In this document: positions 11,832 to 23,538 of the stretch, piece after piece
Layout: each line of letters begins with the position of its first letter
Position numbering within the stretch: the first letter of the stretch is position 1
Origin: Diphasiastrum complanatum
Lineage: Eukaryota; Streptophyta; Lycopodiopsida; Lycopodiales; Lycopodiaceae
Length of the DNA stretch: 64,000 nucleotides
Reading direction: 5' to 3'
Assembly (NCBI GenBank): GCA_029204225.1
Contig: CM055095.1
Location: 14,970,049-15,034,048 of the forward strand
The notes under the pieces: model-generated
The model's input: only the letters and a program-made list of their open reading frames with translations
Database searches by the model: none
What the model was told of the DNA's origin: nothing
Position numbers and translations under genes: made by a program

Positions 11832-12179
11832 TTTTATACACTACTTTGCAGAACATGCAATACAACAAGCAACATTCTCAATGTGACATTCTTGAAATCT
11901 ACATTAAGCACTCCATTGCATAGTGGTAAAGTAGATTCAAATCAATAAAAAAAATTACCCTCATTAATATTCCAAAGTAGGGCTGTCACCCACAAGCCAT
12001 CATGGATCCTTGAAGGTCTGTGCTACAAGATCCTTTCAAGCCTCTTGCCTTATGTCATTGTAGCATACCTTTTATGCTACTGAGATTGGTCAATATGTTG
12101 TATTGTACTTGAAACTAGGAGGATATGGCATGAACTTAATGGGTTTTCAGCTGCTCTAAATAGAATCACTGCTCCTCCA

Positions 12180-12515
12180 AGGTACATGCAGCGACCACGA
12201 TTAATTGATGGCATAAATGCTTTCGGTGTTTGAGCCTCAACATGGTCTACGTGGCTAGTTGTTCTTATTAATTATAATATTCCTCCATGGCTAAGTATAA
12301 AGATGGGACATTTGTTTCTAGCTCTATTGGTTCCAGGAAAATACAAGGTTAACAACATGGATCTTTACCTCGAACCATTGATTGAAAAATTTTACAAGCG
12401 TTGGAATGGTGTCAATGCGTATGACAACTCAAGGCCTTTGCAAGAAAGAAATTTCCCTCTTCGTGGATTCTAATGTGGACAATGCATGATTATCCCGGTT
12501 TGAGTGAATGGCATG
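12180..12515 (+). pseudogene. CACTA (En/Spm) tnp2-type transposase, 5' fragment
   Basis: With frameshifts, the plus strand reads LIDGINAFGV, then STWSTWLVVLINYNIPPWLS, KMGHLFLALLVPGK, and LYLEPLIEKFYKRW. It ends LQERNFPLRG followed by a WTMHDYPGLSEW-like stretch. These are signature parts of plant CACTA tnp2 transposases. Stops and frame changes show it is inactive. The rest of the protein continues at 13290 after an unrelated insert. Confidence 0.75.
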
Positions 12516-13285
12516 ATTAAAGGAAGCCTGGAGATCAATAGAATCTAGAGAGAGAAAATGACTTTCTAGAAAGAGAAAATCCTAGAGAGAGAAAAATGTG
12601 CTTTACCAGCTTGGGTAGAGTGCTCGGTATGAGGGGGGTGCCGAATCACACCAATACTATAGGGGAGTGCGGGTTGCGACTCAGGGCGAGCTCCAACCAA
12701 GTCTCAGCCTCCCTTGCTGGAATGTTGTCATGGCTCTCGCCTTGGCATGCTAGCGCCCCGGAGACTAGGGTCGGTCACACACTTGAAATGTAACCTTCTC
12801 AGATTTGTCAATAAAGTGGGATTTTCCTCAAACTGACTCTGATTACCTTCTGGATTTCGGTGTTCGGTAAAAGCGCCAGTTGTAAGGCCGCTTCCAAATT
12901 TTTAAGTTGGCACATCGCTAAGGGTCGTATCCCGGGACGCCAGCGGTATGCCGTCGGGACCATTCGATCCGTGGCGCCAGCGATATGCTGTCGGGACCAA
13001 TCATTAATGTAGGTTTTACAACTCTGGATATAAAGCATGCTACATATGTGGGCCAAATTTGGAAATCCGTCATAGTACAAATTTGTTGAGGAAAGTTGTG
13101 TACGAAAATCATCAAAAAGACCTACCAATCGATCATCCTTTTCGGACAAACGAGCTTGGGGAAGACCGGAAGATGGCCCTTTAATCACACCTCCACCCAT
13201 CTGAATGAGAGTAAAAGATTGGTACAACGAGTGGATCAAACAACGTGATGTAAACGATTCTTGGGATAAGTCAATTCCAAGCATG
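12516..13285. other. Insert within the CACTA transposase, origin unknown
   Basis: This stretch replaces the expected middle of tnp2. It holds repeated GAGAGAAAA motifs (12545-12595), an AATAAA at about 12810, and a near-duplicate motif CGCCAGCG(G/A)TATGC with GTCGGGACCA at about 12939 and 12974. An open frame of 158 codons on the minus strand (13284-12808) matches nothing I recognise. It could be a solo LTR or other nested element, but no clear termini were found. Confidence 0.35.
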
Positions 13286-14460
13286 AAGAGATTGTCGATA
13301 TTCCAATGATTACCCTATTGGAATAATCTCTTAATCAATCACCTCTTGGATCCTATGCATATATACAAAAATGTGGGTGGATCTATATGGAAACATATAA
13401 TTGGTGAAAATGACACTGTTGCAGCAAATCAAGACTTGGAGGTGGCTAAGGTGAAGAGACCTTATTGGGATTCAAAACAATGAAAGTGAGATGACAAGTA
13501 CTCCTAGTGTGCCATGGATTTTAACAAAGGGAGAGCTCTCACATGTAAAAAATGTCATAAGACAAATAAGAACTCCAACTGGCTATGTACATTCCTTGTG
13601 CAACTCTTTCACCAAAGATGACAAATTAAGTGAATTAAAATCACACGATTGGCTAAAAATGTTGCAATTCATTCTTTTGATTGCTATTCAAAGTTGCTTA
13701 GGAGACAATCTACGAAGTACTTTGTACAAATTAGCATCAACTGTCAGGTATTTATTAAACTCATTTGTGACTAGGGACATTAAAAAAGACATGACAATAC
13801 AAAAAGAATGCGCCCCGTTATTTGTACATTATTTTATGTAATGTTTATCTTGTAGGTGGATCACCTCAAATGAGATCAAATGGAGGGAAATGCATTTGAA
13901 ACAACAAGAAATTACTGAAATTGTGTGCTTGCTAGAAAGAGATTTTCCAACATCTTTCATGGATATACAAGTTCATCTACTTGTGCATTTGGTTGATGAA
14001 ATTTCCATTGTCGGGCTAGATGGATGGATGGTCTACCTTGAGCGTCATTCAAATACACCCTAGCGCGCCAAGGTTATGGCGTGATGAAGAGGACGAACGC
14101 GTTAAAGGTGAATTACCTCAAGGAAAAGGAGTCGTAAGAAAAATGTCTGCGTCGTTACGTGAAAAAATTGGCACGTTCATTTTATACAATTGCGGAAGAA
14201 TGGACAAGTGGATTTCGAAGTACGAAGAAGCCAAGAAGGAGAGAAGTGTGGCCTTGAGACGAAAAAAATAAAAAATACTCTTACAGGAGAAGGAACAGGA
14301 CGGTGAATCACCATTTGCATGGAAATGATGAGCCATTAGAACAATTACCTTCTCGATGCACATGTGAATGGATTTATCATACTCTCAAAAAAGCAACGAA
14401 AAATGGTGAACACGTGATAGAACAAGAGTGGGAATTCTCTTGCAATTGTTCATGGCAGGT
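13286..14460 (+). pseudogene. CACTA tnp2-type transposase, 3' fragment with DUF4218-like region
   Basis: Reading across frames gives HLLDPMHIYKNVGGSIWKHI, then GENDTVAANQDLEVAKVKRP, and the open frame 13491-13841 (PSVPWILTKGELSHVKNVIR, PTGYVHSLCNSF, KLSELKSHDWLKMLQFILLI). After it comes EIVCLLERDFPTSFMDIQVH with LLVHLVDEISIVG, the DUF4218-type signature downstream of the tnp2 core. Further on, REKIGTFILYNCGRMDKWIS and a Cys-containing segment (CTCEWIYHTLKKATKNG) follow. The order fits CACTA transposases, which cut and paste elements with CACTA termini. Frame breaks near 13480, 13860 and 14040 make this a pseudogene. Confidence 0.8.
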
Positions 14461-14761
14461 AAGTAATGTTTTAATTTGAAAAGAGTCATATAAATTTGTT
14501 TATCTAGTTCTAAATCCAAAACCCTAAAATGTTCAAAATATGTTGTGATGAATGTTCAAGAATTCGTGTTGCCATGACATTGTGAACATGTATAACTACC
14601 TTGCAAATTGCACTCTAATTTATGTGACTTTTTTGTTTGATCACTTTGAACACAACTTGTACCCACATTGCGCATTGATTTTATTTGTCTATTGTAGATC
14701 ATATTTCATCGGATCGACTATCCTCTTAGTGGTTATATGTCGTCCAACTCAATACAAGATC

Positions 14762-15043
14762 ATGACAAAAATCCAAGTTCCATTTGATGCTGAAATCACT
14801 GAAGAAGAAATCTCAAATGAAAATATGAATGTAGAAAGGCAATTGCCGATGAGAATGCCATGTTTCGATGAAGAATGGCCAGAGGAAGAAAGTGATAATG
14901 AAGATGATCATAGCTCTTATACTCATAGGCGGAGAAATTTACAATTGCGCTTAGAATTAGATTTAGATGAGTGTATGGACTTAGATAATGATGACAATGA
15001 GGCACTATTTGACGAGCAATGTAATGAGAATATTGACTTATAA
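14762..15043 (+). CDS. Short acidic hypothetical ORF
   Basis: The frame from ATG at 14762 encodes a strongly acidic peptide (FDAEITEEEISNENMNVERQ, then FDEEWPEEESDNEDDHSS and LRLELDLDECMDLDNDDNEA). It lies 300 bases past the CACTA transposase remnant on the same strand. It may be a tail exon or accessory ORF of that transposon rather than a host gene. The frame stays open upstream to 14552, but that part looks non-coding. No family is recognised. Confidence 0.25.
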   Translation: MTKIQVPFDAEITEEEISNENMNVERQLPMRMPCFDEEWPEEESDNEDDHSSYTHRRRNLQLRLELDLDECMDLDNDDNEALFDEQCNENIDL

Positions 15044-15183
15044 TATTGACACACGATTCAAATGTTATTACAAAGACTGCTTGCACCAGTATCACAAAGA
15101 TTGTATGCACACTATTGGCATGACCTCAAGTTTCAACTTTGAGTATTCAAGTACGTACTGTGGACCTAAGTTGCGCCCCCTTT

Positions 15184-15297
15184 TGGAACGCTGCATTCCA
15201 ATCGTGTTTTGGAACGCTGCGTTCCAAAACAGATCCGAGTTCCGGAAAGCTGCGTTCTAGAATGTAAGGGTCATGTGTTCCGGAACGCTATTGGATT
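15184..15297. repeat. Cluster of GGAACGC palindromic repeats
   Basis: The motif GGAACGCTGC(A/G)TTCC occurs twice and forms a near-perfect palindrome (TTTTGGAACGCTGCGTTCCA at about 15209). Related forms GGAAAGCTGCGTTC and GGAACGCTATTGG follow within 100 bases. The cluster may be a transposon subterminal repeat region, since it lies downstream of the CACTA remnant. Confidence 0.6.
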
Positions 15298-15299
15298 CA

Positions 15300-16740
15300 A
15301 GGACCCAGTTAGTTGGATTGTGTTCGAAGTCGATTGAATGTTAGTTGATGGGTTGTGTACCCAAGCAAACCATATAGTTGCTTTCTAGACAGATAGGGGG
15401 AATAGCACATAAAATACTTTTCCTGGCTTTGCCTAACCTTTTTTTGTGTGAAGAGTACAAAAATGGAGTGGATCTCCACCCTTTTTGTGTGGCATATGAC
15501 ACATAATTTGGTGTTATGATTTGCTTGTGATTTGCAATCCTTTCTTATACACATAAGAAGTGAATTGTTTTTTTAAATTTGTAGATAGTGTACCCTACAA
15601 GGAAGGATTATGGACCCACTTTGTGGAGGTAGGTGAATTATGAAGGGAACATTTAGACATAAGAAGGGCATTGAGTAGCCATCAAAGTCATAACTCATAT
15701 AGATACAAAGACCATCAAAAAGATGAAGTAGTTGACTACCTCAACCTAGAGCTAGAAAATGAAGTTCATTTCAAAGGGAAGGGGCATGTTGGAAACTTTG
15801 ACTTTTGAGGTTGATAACAAGGCTGAATCAAGGGTCTCAAGCTTGTTGAGGTGCTTCATGTCTAGGAGGAGAAGGCATATGTTGCCATCTACTTGTAATT
15901 ATAAGTTCTAGCCATTTCCCAATTCTAAGGAACTCAAACAATTGAGATGCATATACTAGGCATACTACTTATGGATAGGCAATTGAGCACTACAAAATTG
16001 AAAAAGGAGAATCAAAAGAAACACACTTTGAGAGGCTCAAACGTATAGCACACTTGGAGGCAATAGGTGCTACTAAAATAGTTGATATAGACTTTTCAAC
16101 AATCTACCATACGTGTAGAATATTTTATCAACCAACAAACGTATTCAAGTGATTGAGATTGCACAAGTAGTTGTTTTAGCTCAGTTTTGGCCTCCAAGAT
16201 GAAGACTAGTTTTGCAAGGCAAGAGTTTGACTATCCTTCATTATCTTTTCATTTTATTCAACTTGGATTGACCTCAGACTTTGTAGCACTCAAACTAAGT
16301 GTAATTGCATTCAATTAATTAATAAATCATGTACAAACAATGCAATTGCTTATATTTCATATCTCTTGTACACTGATTTTATCCATAATATATTTTGATG
16401 GACTTGGATATGATATTAGGGTTTTCTCACTCCTACCCCTAGTCCTAACCTACCTCAACAACGCCTTAACCTTGTATCAATTTTCTATAAATTATCTTAC
16501 CGACTTCACTTATAAGGCTCTCACCAATCTTGGACTTGATTCGAGAATATCATTGATTGACTAGTAGACTCGATGTTGACTTGGTTGTTAGTATTGCACT
16601 CAAAGATTTTCCAATCATGTCTTTGTTTCTCATATTTTGACGTGTAACCAATGTTGATCTGCAAAATGAAAATAAGATTTAGAAAAACAAATTACAATGA
16701 ATGGCACACAAATGAAACTAAAAGACACAAATATTTTAAA
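15300..16740. other. Intergenic, no gene recognised
   Basis: AT-rich sequence with only short open frames, none resembling a known family on either strand. Confidence 0.35.
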
Positions 16741-16748
16741 ACAATATC

Positions 16749-17372
16749 TTACTTGAAAGCAAAAATTCTTTTTTCTTGGTAACCTCCATACGATGACAGT
16801 TCATCAATGCCTTTTGACACAACTCTTTTTCGCTTATTACTTTGTAGTTTCTTACCCAATATTTGTATTTTCTCATTTATCTGATAATACGAGGTACGCA
16901 ATGTTTGTATAACTAGTTTCATATGATCATTTTCTTGAATAAGATTCAATATACGATTCTACAAACAAAAATTATCTAAATTTAAGATTTCTTTATCTTT
17001 TCTTGTTTGCAATAACAAAGTCTCTTTTTCTTGTAAGCAAACCATTCAACATATTCTCTAACCTATGTATTTTTTGCATTGAGGTACCAATGCCATAATT
17101 TTTTAATGTTTTACAATAACCCAATAGACCATTTTGTCTTCACAGAAAAACACTATGAGTTGTGTGACTGATTCAAAGTTAGGATGTTGCATTGAGCTTG
17201 GATCTATTGGACATAAACTTCCATCAGCCCATAGATCACAATTTTTGCTATTCTCCGTCCTATGATGCATGATTTCAAGTGTTGACAATTTGGATCCTTT
17301 CACAGTTTTTTTTACAATTGGAGCGTATTCTGCAGGAAGATCAATATGGAGATGATACTTAGACATCTTGAT
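16749..17372 (-). pseudogene. Unidentified coding remnant with coiled-coil character
   Basis: The minus strand has an ORF whose likely start reads MSKYHLHIDLPAEYAPIVKK (about 17366 downward), continuing through ENSKNCDLWADGSLCPIDPS and VTQLIVFFCEDKMVYWVIVK. Lower down, 16949-16749 reads HMKLVIQTLRTSYYQINEKI and KRKRVVSKGIDELSSYGGYQ, a basic segment with coiled-coil spacing. The linking segment between them contains stops. The composition looks coding, but no domain is recognised. It could be a decayed accessory ORF of a transposon or an old gene fragment. Confidence 0.3.
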
Positions 17373-17399
17373 ATTAGATAAATAAATCCGATAGAAAAT

Positions 17400-19690
17400 C
17401 AAGATGTTGATTACGTTGCAAGCTATTAAAACATGAAGCTAGAGGGATGGGTTTGATTGAAAAATTTTGAACTACAAAAGTTTAAAATAACCTTGGCACT
17501 CTTTTTGATCCAACATACTCCAACTTTCTTGCCTGATATGCAACTAAAATGTTTGTAACTATGACACAAATCCATTTCAGTGGATATGTGTCAAAATTAC
17601 AAATTTCTGAACTAGAAAATATTGCATTCTCATTTGCGCTCATTGGGATCCAATCTATTCGAATTGACTTGAATGATATTTAGTTTGCTTACTTTGTTCT
17701 CCTCTACATTCCATATATGTTACGAATGGATGACTCTACCGTCACTGAAAATATTGGGAAGAAGTAACACCAACCTTATAGAGGGAGTAAACAAAGAGCA
17801 AGGACAAATAGTCGATTGCAAATATGATGGTGATCGTGATGGCGGTGAGGGATTTAGATTGATAGAGAATAGAAGTGGAGAAACTCTGCTATAGGTTGAT
17901 ATAGACCCTAATATTGGAAAACAAAGTGGATATGCAACTACTTTCTCATAGACAAATTTAGGAAATAAGTGCATTATTTAAACACAACAAACTCCCTAGG
18001 ACTAATTTGAAGGAGAGTGCAAATAACATGACTGAGAAGATATTGAGTTTTCTTCTTGAAGAATTCTCTAGTTAGCATATATTCTTTTATATATACAAAC
18101 ACGACGAAAATAGTAAATTATGACAAAGTTCTCTAATTAGCAAATCAAGTGAAAACTAGAAAAATTGATCAAAGGGGGTGCCACATAAGATAGCCAAATT
18201 CGATAAGAGTGTTGCCTGTGGCAATGGAGGCCCGAGCTTGGTCTATGTAAAAAATAGACAAATCTAGGAACTCATGAGGTTTAAAAAATATTTGACCTAT
18301 ACATGTGGATGTACAATGTTTAGATGTAAACATTGTACATAATGATGCCAATGCTAAGCAACATGGTTTCACAAAAAAAACAAGGCAAAACTAGTGAAAT
18401 AAAAAAACAATCTAACAGTTCTACTTTTGCCTAGGTCTAATTCAATATAGGTATTTCACTCCCCCAATAAAAAACAGAACTTGTTTCCAATTTGTTTAAA
18501 AAACATTGTCTCAAACTCACATACATGTCATTATAGACATACAATAAGTACTTCTAGGCTTATGTGCCCATCAATCAGTATAGGCCACACCATTGGGTTC
18601 TTTTTTTCACATGGCACATTGGGCAGTGGAGACCCACTTCTAAAAAAAAGATTTGTTTCCACTTCATTCTTCATGATACCCCACTTTTCCAACTTTTGTC
18701 ATTCTCGTGTTTTTTTAGTGACAAAGTGAGTATTGTGAAGCTCAAGGATCAAACACAAACATATGGCAGTTCAATTAGAGTGCAATCTGCAAAGTTATTG
18801 CATAATCCAAATTTGGGCTCACCCACCCAAGTCAGATTATCTATCACAAGTTCATAATACCAAAAAGCATAAGGCTTAAAAGATAGTCATTGTCAAGTTT
18901 TCTTTTTCTCATTTTTGATATGCCACATTTTCTTTGACTTGTTTCAACCAATGATAAATTTTAAAACAATTATCAATGAATATCATCAAGAAGTTGTACA
19001 TCTCCTTGTAGTTTTTTTTTTTATAGCAAGGTGTGATGCCCATTTTCAGTTGCAATTGAGACCCATTAGTCAACCAAATTCAATGACTAATTCTTGTTGA
19101 AAGATGGGTGTCTAGTCATTGTTTTCAACTAATGAATTGAAATTCATAGTCCTCCATCAAAAAATCCTTTGTGAATTGTTGAGATTTATACCTAGATGCT
19201 ACAATGGCACTATCATTGTATATAAGTGATGTCCATTCATTGTTTCCACTTGATTAGGTGAGGTTTGTAATCACCCATCCTCAAACCCTCAATGGATTGT
19301 CAAAATGTTGCCTTGCATTGCTACAACAATACTATCCATATGTTGTTCCAATTGCTCTTTTTAAATGTCTTTCACATCAACAATCCATTGGGGGAGTGTC
19401 AAAAATAGTTCAATCCATTATTTTCTTAAAGCAATATTAGTAGTATTGATAGTTCTATGGCAAGACTCGTTTAGAGAAAGAAGAAACACCCATCATTCGA
19501 CTTATATTAGACTTCATACATCTTGGCCAACATCGCACTAACATATCTTACTATAATGGTCAATGCCCATACCATGTTCCAAAATTATACATCAATCCAT
19601 AGTTGATGACAATCCCCACAATGCCTCTTCCTATGGCAATTTTAACCATCCACGTGATAGCACTTGAGACTATTTTTGTCTTGTATGTCC
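17400..19690. other. Intergenic, no gene recognised
   Basis: Short scattered frames on both strands, low-complexity T-runs and no repeat family I can name. A minus-strand stretch around 19400-19100 has weak coding-like segments broken by many stops. Confidence 0.3.
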
Positions 19691-19709
19691 ACCACTTCTT
19701 GTTACTATT

Positions 19710-19886
19710 AAGTGATAGCTATTTACATTTTCTATGTTCCGGCACCACATACATTGCTGCAACACAAGCACTTTCAAAGTCTATATACAAGACAACATTT
19801 TTCAATGGCTTATGCATTTTTGCAGCTATATCTTGCAATGCCTCGTCAATTTTTAGCATATCTTTTTCTCTTATAGACCACATTAA
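19710..19886 (-). pseudogene. Short unidentified coding remnant
   Basis: The minus strand reads MWSIREKDMLKIDEALQDIA and then MHKPLKNVVLYIDFESACVA with AAMYVVPEHRKC before a stop. The composition looks protein-like but the family is unknown. The same frame stays open upstream through the GAAACGCG repeats. It may belong to the repeat-bounded unit at 19887-20835. Confidence 0.25.
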
Positions 19887-20835
19887 GAATTGTGTTTCAC
19901 GAAACGCGATTATGAAGAATTGCGTTTCACGAAACGAAATTCTGATAATCGCGCGTTTTTGAGAATCGCGTTTCGCTGCCCAAAATCGATTTTTAAAAAT
20001 AACCAGAATATTAAAAAAACAATTCCTCCTCTTCGCAGCCAGAACCACGCCATCCATGGAGGAGGTAAATTTTTTTATTTTCAGCTACAGGTATCCGATC
20101 GGCGCGTGTATATAGTCGGCAGACATCTACTCGGCGATACAAAAGTGATGTGCTAGGGGATCTGAGCTTCGTGGAGAGCGAAACGATCAATTTTCGATAT
20201 TTGATAAGTATAGGCTTGATTTTTTGCAAGTGTTGACATTGAGCTATAGGCAACCAAATCGAGCGTAGTTTCACTCTAGACAACCTTTCTTCATGCCCAC
20301 GATGATTCCTACGGCGTCTGTTTCAGTCGTTACGACATGCCTAGCGAGATTTGAACACCACATTCCAAATGCTTGTGTTTTTTTGCCATTTTCACAAAAT
20401 GACTTGTGGACAACCGATTCAGATGATGTCTGATCCTAGAATGCATATCCACATGCCTGCAAAGACTCCTGTGACCTCCATTCCGCCCGTCTACGTCTGT
20501 ATCACAGATTTCAATTTCCATGCCCTAATTCCATGTTTTTTAGGGTTAATGCACCTAAACTAGACCATCCTGCACCTCCGTTCCGCCCGTCTACGTCCAT
20601 ATCATAGATTTCAATTTCCATGCCCTAATTCCATATTTTTTAGGGTTAATGCACCTAAACTAGACCATCCTGCACCCGAAACATTCGGCAAACTACACAA
20701 TAATAATGCTCTTAATTAGAGCTTTCATCTGATTTCCATAATGTCCAAAAAAAAACTTTTCTGAAATTTTTTGGAAAATTTCTGAAACGCATTTCTAAAC
20801 CACATTTCGAACCGCGTTTCAAAAACGCGCTGCAT
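19887..20835. mobile_element. Possible transposon bounded by GAAACGCG-type repeats
   Basis: Clusters of GTTTCACGAAACG, AATCGCGTTTCG and related motifs occur at 19887-19976. Further motifs (GAAACGC, CGCGTTTC, AAACGCG) occur at 20763-20833. Between them lie a GC-richer block starting with ATG GAGGAG and a GTAAAT donor-like site (about 20056), and a 100-bp tandem duplication. Arrays of short motifs at both ends resemble subterminal repeats of a DNA transposon carrying captured sequence. No transposase or exact termini were found. Confidence 0.35.
20475..20675. repeat. 100-bp tandem duplication
   Basis: Copies at 20475-20574 and 20575-20675 both read CCTCC(A/G)TTCCGCCCGTCTACG then ATTTCAATTTCCATGCCC and end CTAGACCATCCTGCAC. 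They differ at only a handful of positions, so the duplication is recent. Confidence 0.85.
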
Positions 20836-20839
20836 CTAT

Positions 20840-21518
20840 GATTGAGGGCAATCTTTTGATTGACGTGTATTACTTTTACTTAATTATAAAAGTAGTTCAT
20901 TCAAAGGCCAATGTATACTTTTGAACGCAAAATATTGGTGTAAAATTTGTCATTTATCAATAACATGCCTCAAATTGTGAAATGATTGACATTACTTGAT
21001 GATTACGATGTTGAAAGCCAGGTTTGGCAGATTTGGTGGATTGTTGCTCCAAAAAATCATGACCATTGAAAGCTGCAAGTATTGAAGTCCATAAACATTT
21101 TCAAAGTTATGCTATGGTCTATAGAAAGTTCGATATTACAGCCTACACAGGGTCAGAGTGTGAGACATACAAACAACTACATCCATAAAGTATAAATCTT
21201 TGCCAAACCTTTACAGTCAAGGAAAAACTTATTGGTGACGCGACCTTTCCACCAGATTCAATGAATGCCAAAAAGGTAACTATGATGTTCATTCCCCAAT
21301 AAGTGGACTTTTTCTGTACCTCTGGTAGAGAGTAACTATTTTGGGAGGAGAAAATTCAATTTGCTGTTCATTTTAAATAATAGGACTTTAGCCCTGCGTG
21401 AGTGCAGTATAAATTCTTAGTTGATCTTTTACAGTCTATTTGTGTGCTGATTCTGTGATTTAGTTCATAACATGTGCTATACAATAAATCAAAAAACTTT
21501 TCCCTAAGAAGGCTTTTG

Positions 21519-21555
<37 letters not shown>

Positions 21556-23286
21556 ACAACCATTGAGGATGAGAAACAAGGGGAACACGCACTCAAAATG
21601 TACCTTTCTCTCTAACGATTGATAATTTCAATGCGAGACATAAGAACATGGCAGTCATGACCAAAAGAGTATATAAGTTTCGCCTATTCCTTGAACTAGA
21701 GAAGCTCACATTCATTATAATAAAGCAGTCCCATCCTACATTGGCACACAGTGCCTAGGTGCTTAGGGACATCTCCTTGCTAGTCCAGAAAAAAAAGCGC
21801 GTTCATTCAGTCCTTCCACAACACCTTAGACCAACTTTCTATACAGTGCAGAATAAAGAAGTGTGACAATAGTAGTTACAGAAGTGTCTGGAGGACCACT
21901 GCATGTGTGATGTACAAGTGGACAATGTCTTCTAACCAACTTTTCTCATCATATAAAGCATAGAATATATGTGATTTTGGTACTCTCAAAATCAACGTCC
22001 AAGTGTCATTGATTGAGAAATACATGCCACTGGCCGGGGTCACTGAGAACAATATAGAAATGTCTTTCCTGTCCAACGTTCCTGTGCTCACAGATGCAGA
22101 CACGAAAAGACTCCACTGTCCAGCTAGACCTTGGTCTAATCTCTACTTAAAGACAGAACTTAGATGTGAAGGTAACTTCACACAGCACGGAATTTAATCC
22201 TTTCAGTTTATCATAACATTGTAAATGCACGTAGTTTCACCTTTCCAAATTCATACCAAAATTCTTTTCTGAAAGTGAAAATGAACAAAAACAAAGGCGC
22301 AAATGACAATACCTGCTTAAAAGGCATGTTTCCTGAAATTTGGTAAAGTTCCATCCACAGGTTTGGACCAGGCCAAATATAACATCTAGAACTACAACAG
22401 AAAACAACTGCGCTCAAAATATCATTCCTGAAAATATAGATTACACATAACTGCCGCTCTTCCAACAAGATCCACATGTAGAAATGACCTACTACTACTT
22501 TAAATGTAGAAATGCAACTTGAGTGAAAAAATAGGACTGAAGCAAGAAGCAAAATGTCAATTCCCCCTCCGCACTGCCCCCCCACAATTGAGTTACATTT
22601 AAACTCTGAACTTCTCAAGACAGACGTACCTTGTTCGCAAGAGACCAACATCATATATTCATAATGCTGAAAATGAATGTACAAGCAACACTAGAAAGAT
22701 TACACCAAACGGTAAAGAAACTCTTCACTCGTAAACAGCTTGCAACAAAAAGGCAAAGAAGTCTTACATACATTACATAGTCCAGCAGAGAGGAAAATAT
22801 TAGCAGGTATTTTCTCAGCTGCTATAACAAAATGTCATAAAAAATACACTGTACCTGAGAATTGTTAGTCAGAATAAGCACCAATGTATGATATTGATAT
22901 GTTATGTAATAACTCCCCTAACTAGACAATGGACATCTATAATCCAGGGCCAGAAAGTGAAAACTAGCAGAAATTGCTTGACTTTAAATAGAAAATCTTA
23001 GAAACTCGTTCAAAACTCAACTAAAGAACATCTATTGAAACAAGCTCGCAACTCCTTGCCTAGCAACAACTAATGTGTTGACATCTGACTTTATTTCCTA
23101 AACCCCATTGATGAAACTATGTAGTTTAAGTTCAAGCTACTATTTCCCTCAACTTTAATGCAACCAAAAATGTCACTACTGCTATCAAGTATCAAATACT
23201 GCATATTGCATACGCCAGAAATGTCAAACTGATAAAAGTTCAACCACACCTCCACGATGCAGATCATCTGAATCTACTTGCACAAA
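20840..23286. other. Intergenic region downstream of RBM25
   Basis: No gene is recognised. The part next to 23286 should include the RBM25 3' UTR, which runs towards lower coordinates. A possible AATAAA polyadenylation signal on the minus strand lies near 23086-23091. A (GA)n tract lies at 21523-21551. Confidence 0.4.
21523..21551. repeat. (AG)n microsatellite
   Basis: Pure AG dinucleotide run of about 29 bases. Confidence 0.95.
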
Positions 23287-23538
23287 TCAAGACTTCAGTC
23301 TAAATGCAAGCCCTGTCTCAATGCGTCTGATCTCAAAAATGAGCATTCTCCACAACTTTAACACGAACATCTCAGCTTCATCATCCAGAATAGCCTCCAA
23401 CGACTCAAACATGATTTGAGCAGTAACATGATTTTGTGTGTTCTTCACAATAAAGTCCACCAGAGTCGTTTCCTCCTCTCCCAAAAAGTCTGTGATCTTT
23501 TTTGAGATCCATGGGTGCATCCTCTCATGAAGTTCGTG
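23287..23538 (-). CDS. RBM25: RBM25 coding exon 8 (PWI domain, stop)
   Basis: Encodes the whole PWI domain: HELHERMHPWISKKITDFLG, then EEETTLVDFIVKNTQNHV, FESLEAILDDEAEMFVLKLW and RMLIFEIRRIETGL. TGA stop at 23287-23289. Acceptor TTTGTAG. Confidence 0.92.
   Translation of the reverse strand, partial: HELHERMHPWISKKITDFLGEEETTLVDFIVKNTQNHVTAQIMFESLEAILDDEAEMFVLKLWRMLIFEIRRIETGLAFRLKS

Noticed and set aside
11839-15590. CACTA at 11839 and TAGTG at 15586 as the ends of the CACTA transposon
   Set aside because: The bases inside the two ends do not match as terminal inverted repeats and the 3-base flanks (ATA and TAC) differ. Both 5-mers are expected by chance.
22003-22197. Small plus-strand ORF downstream of RBM25
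   Set aside because: 65 codons without any recognised motif, splice structure or conserved composition.
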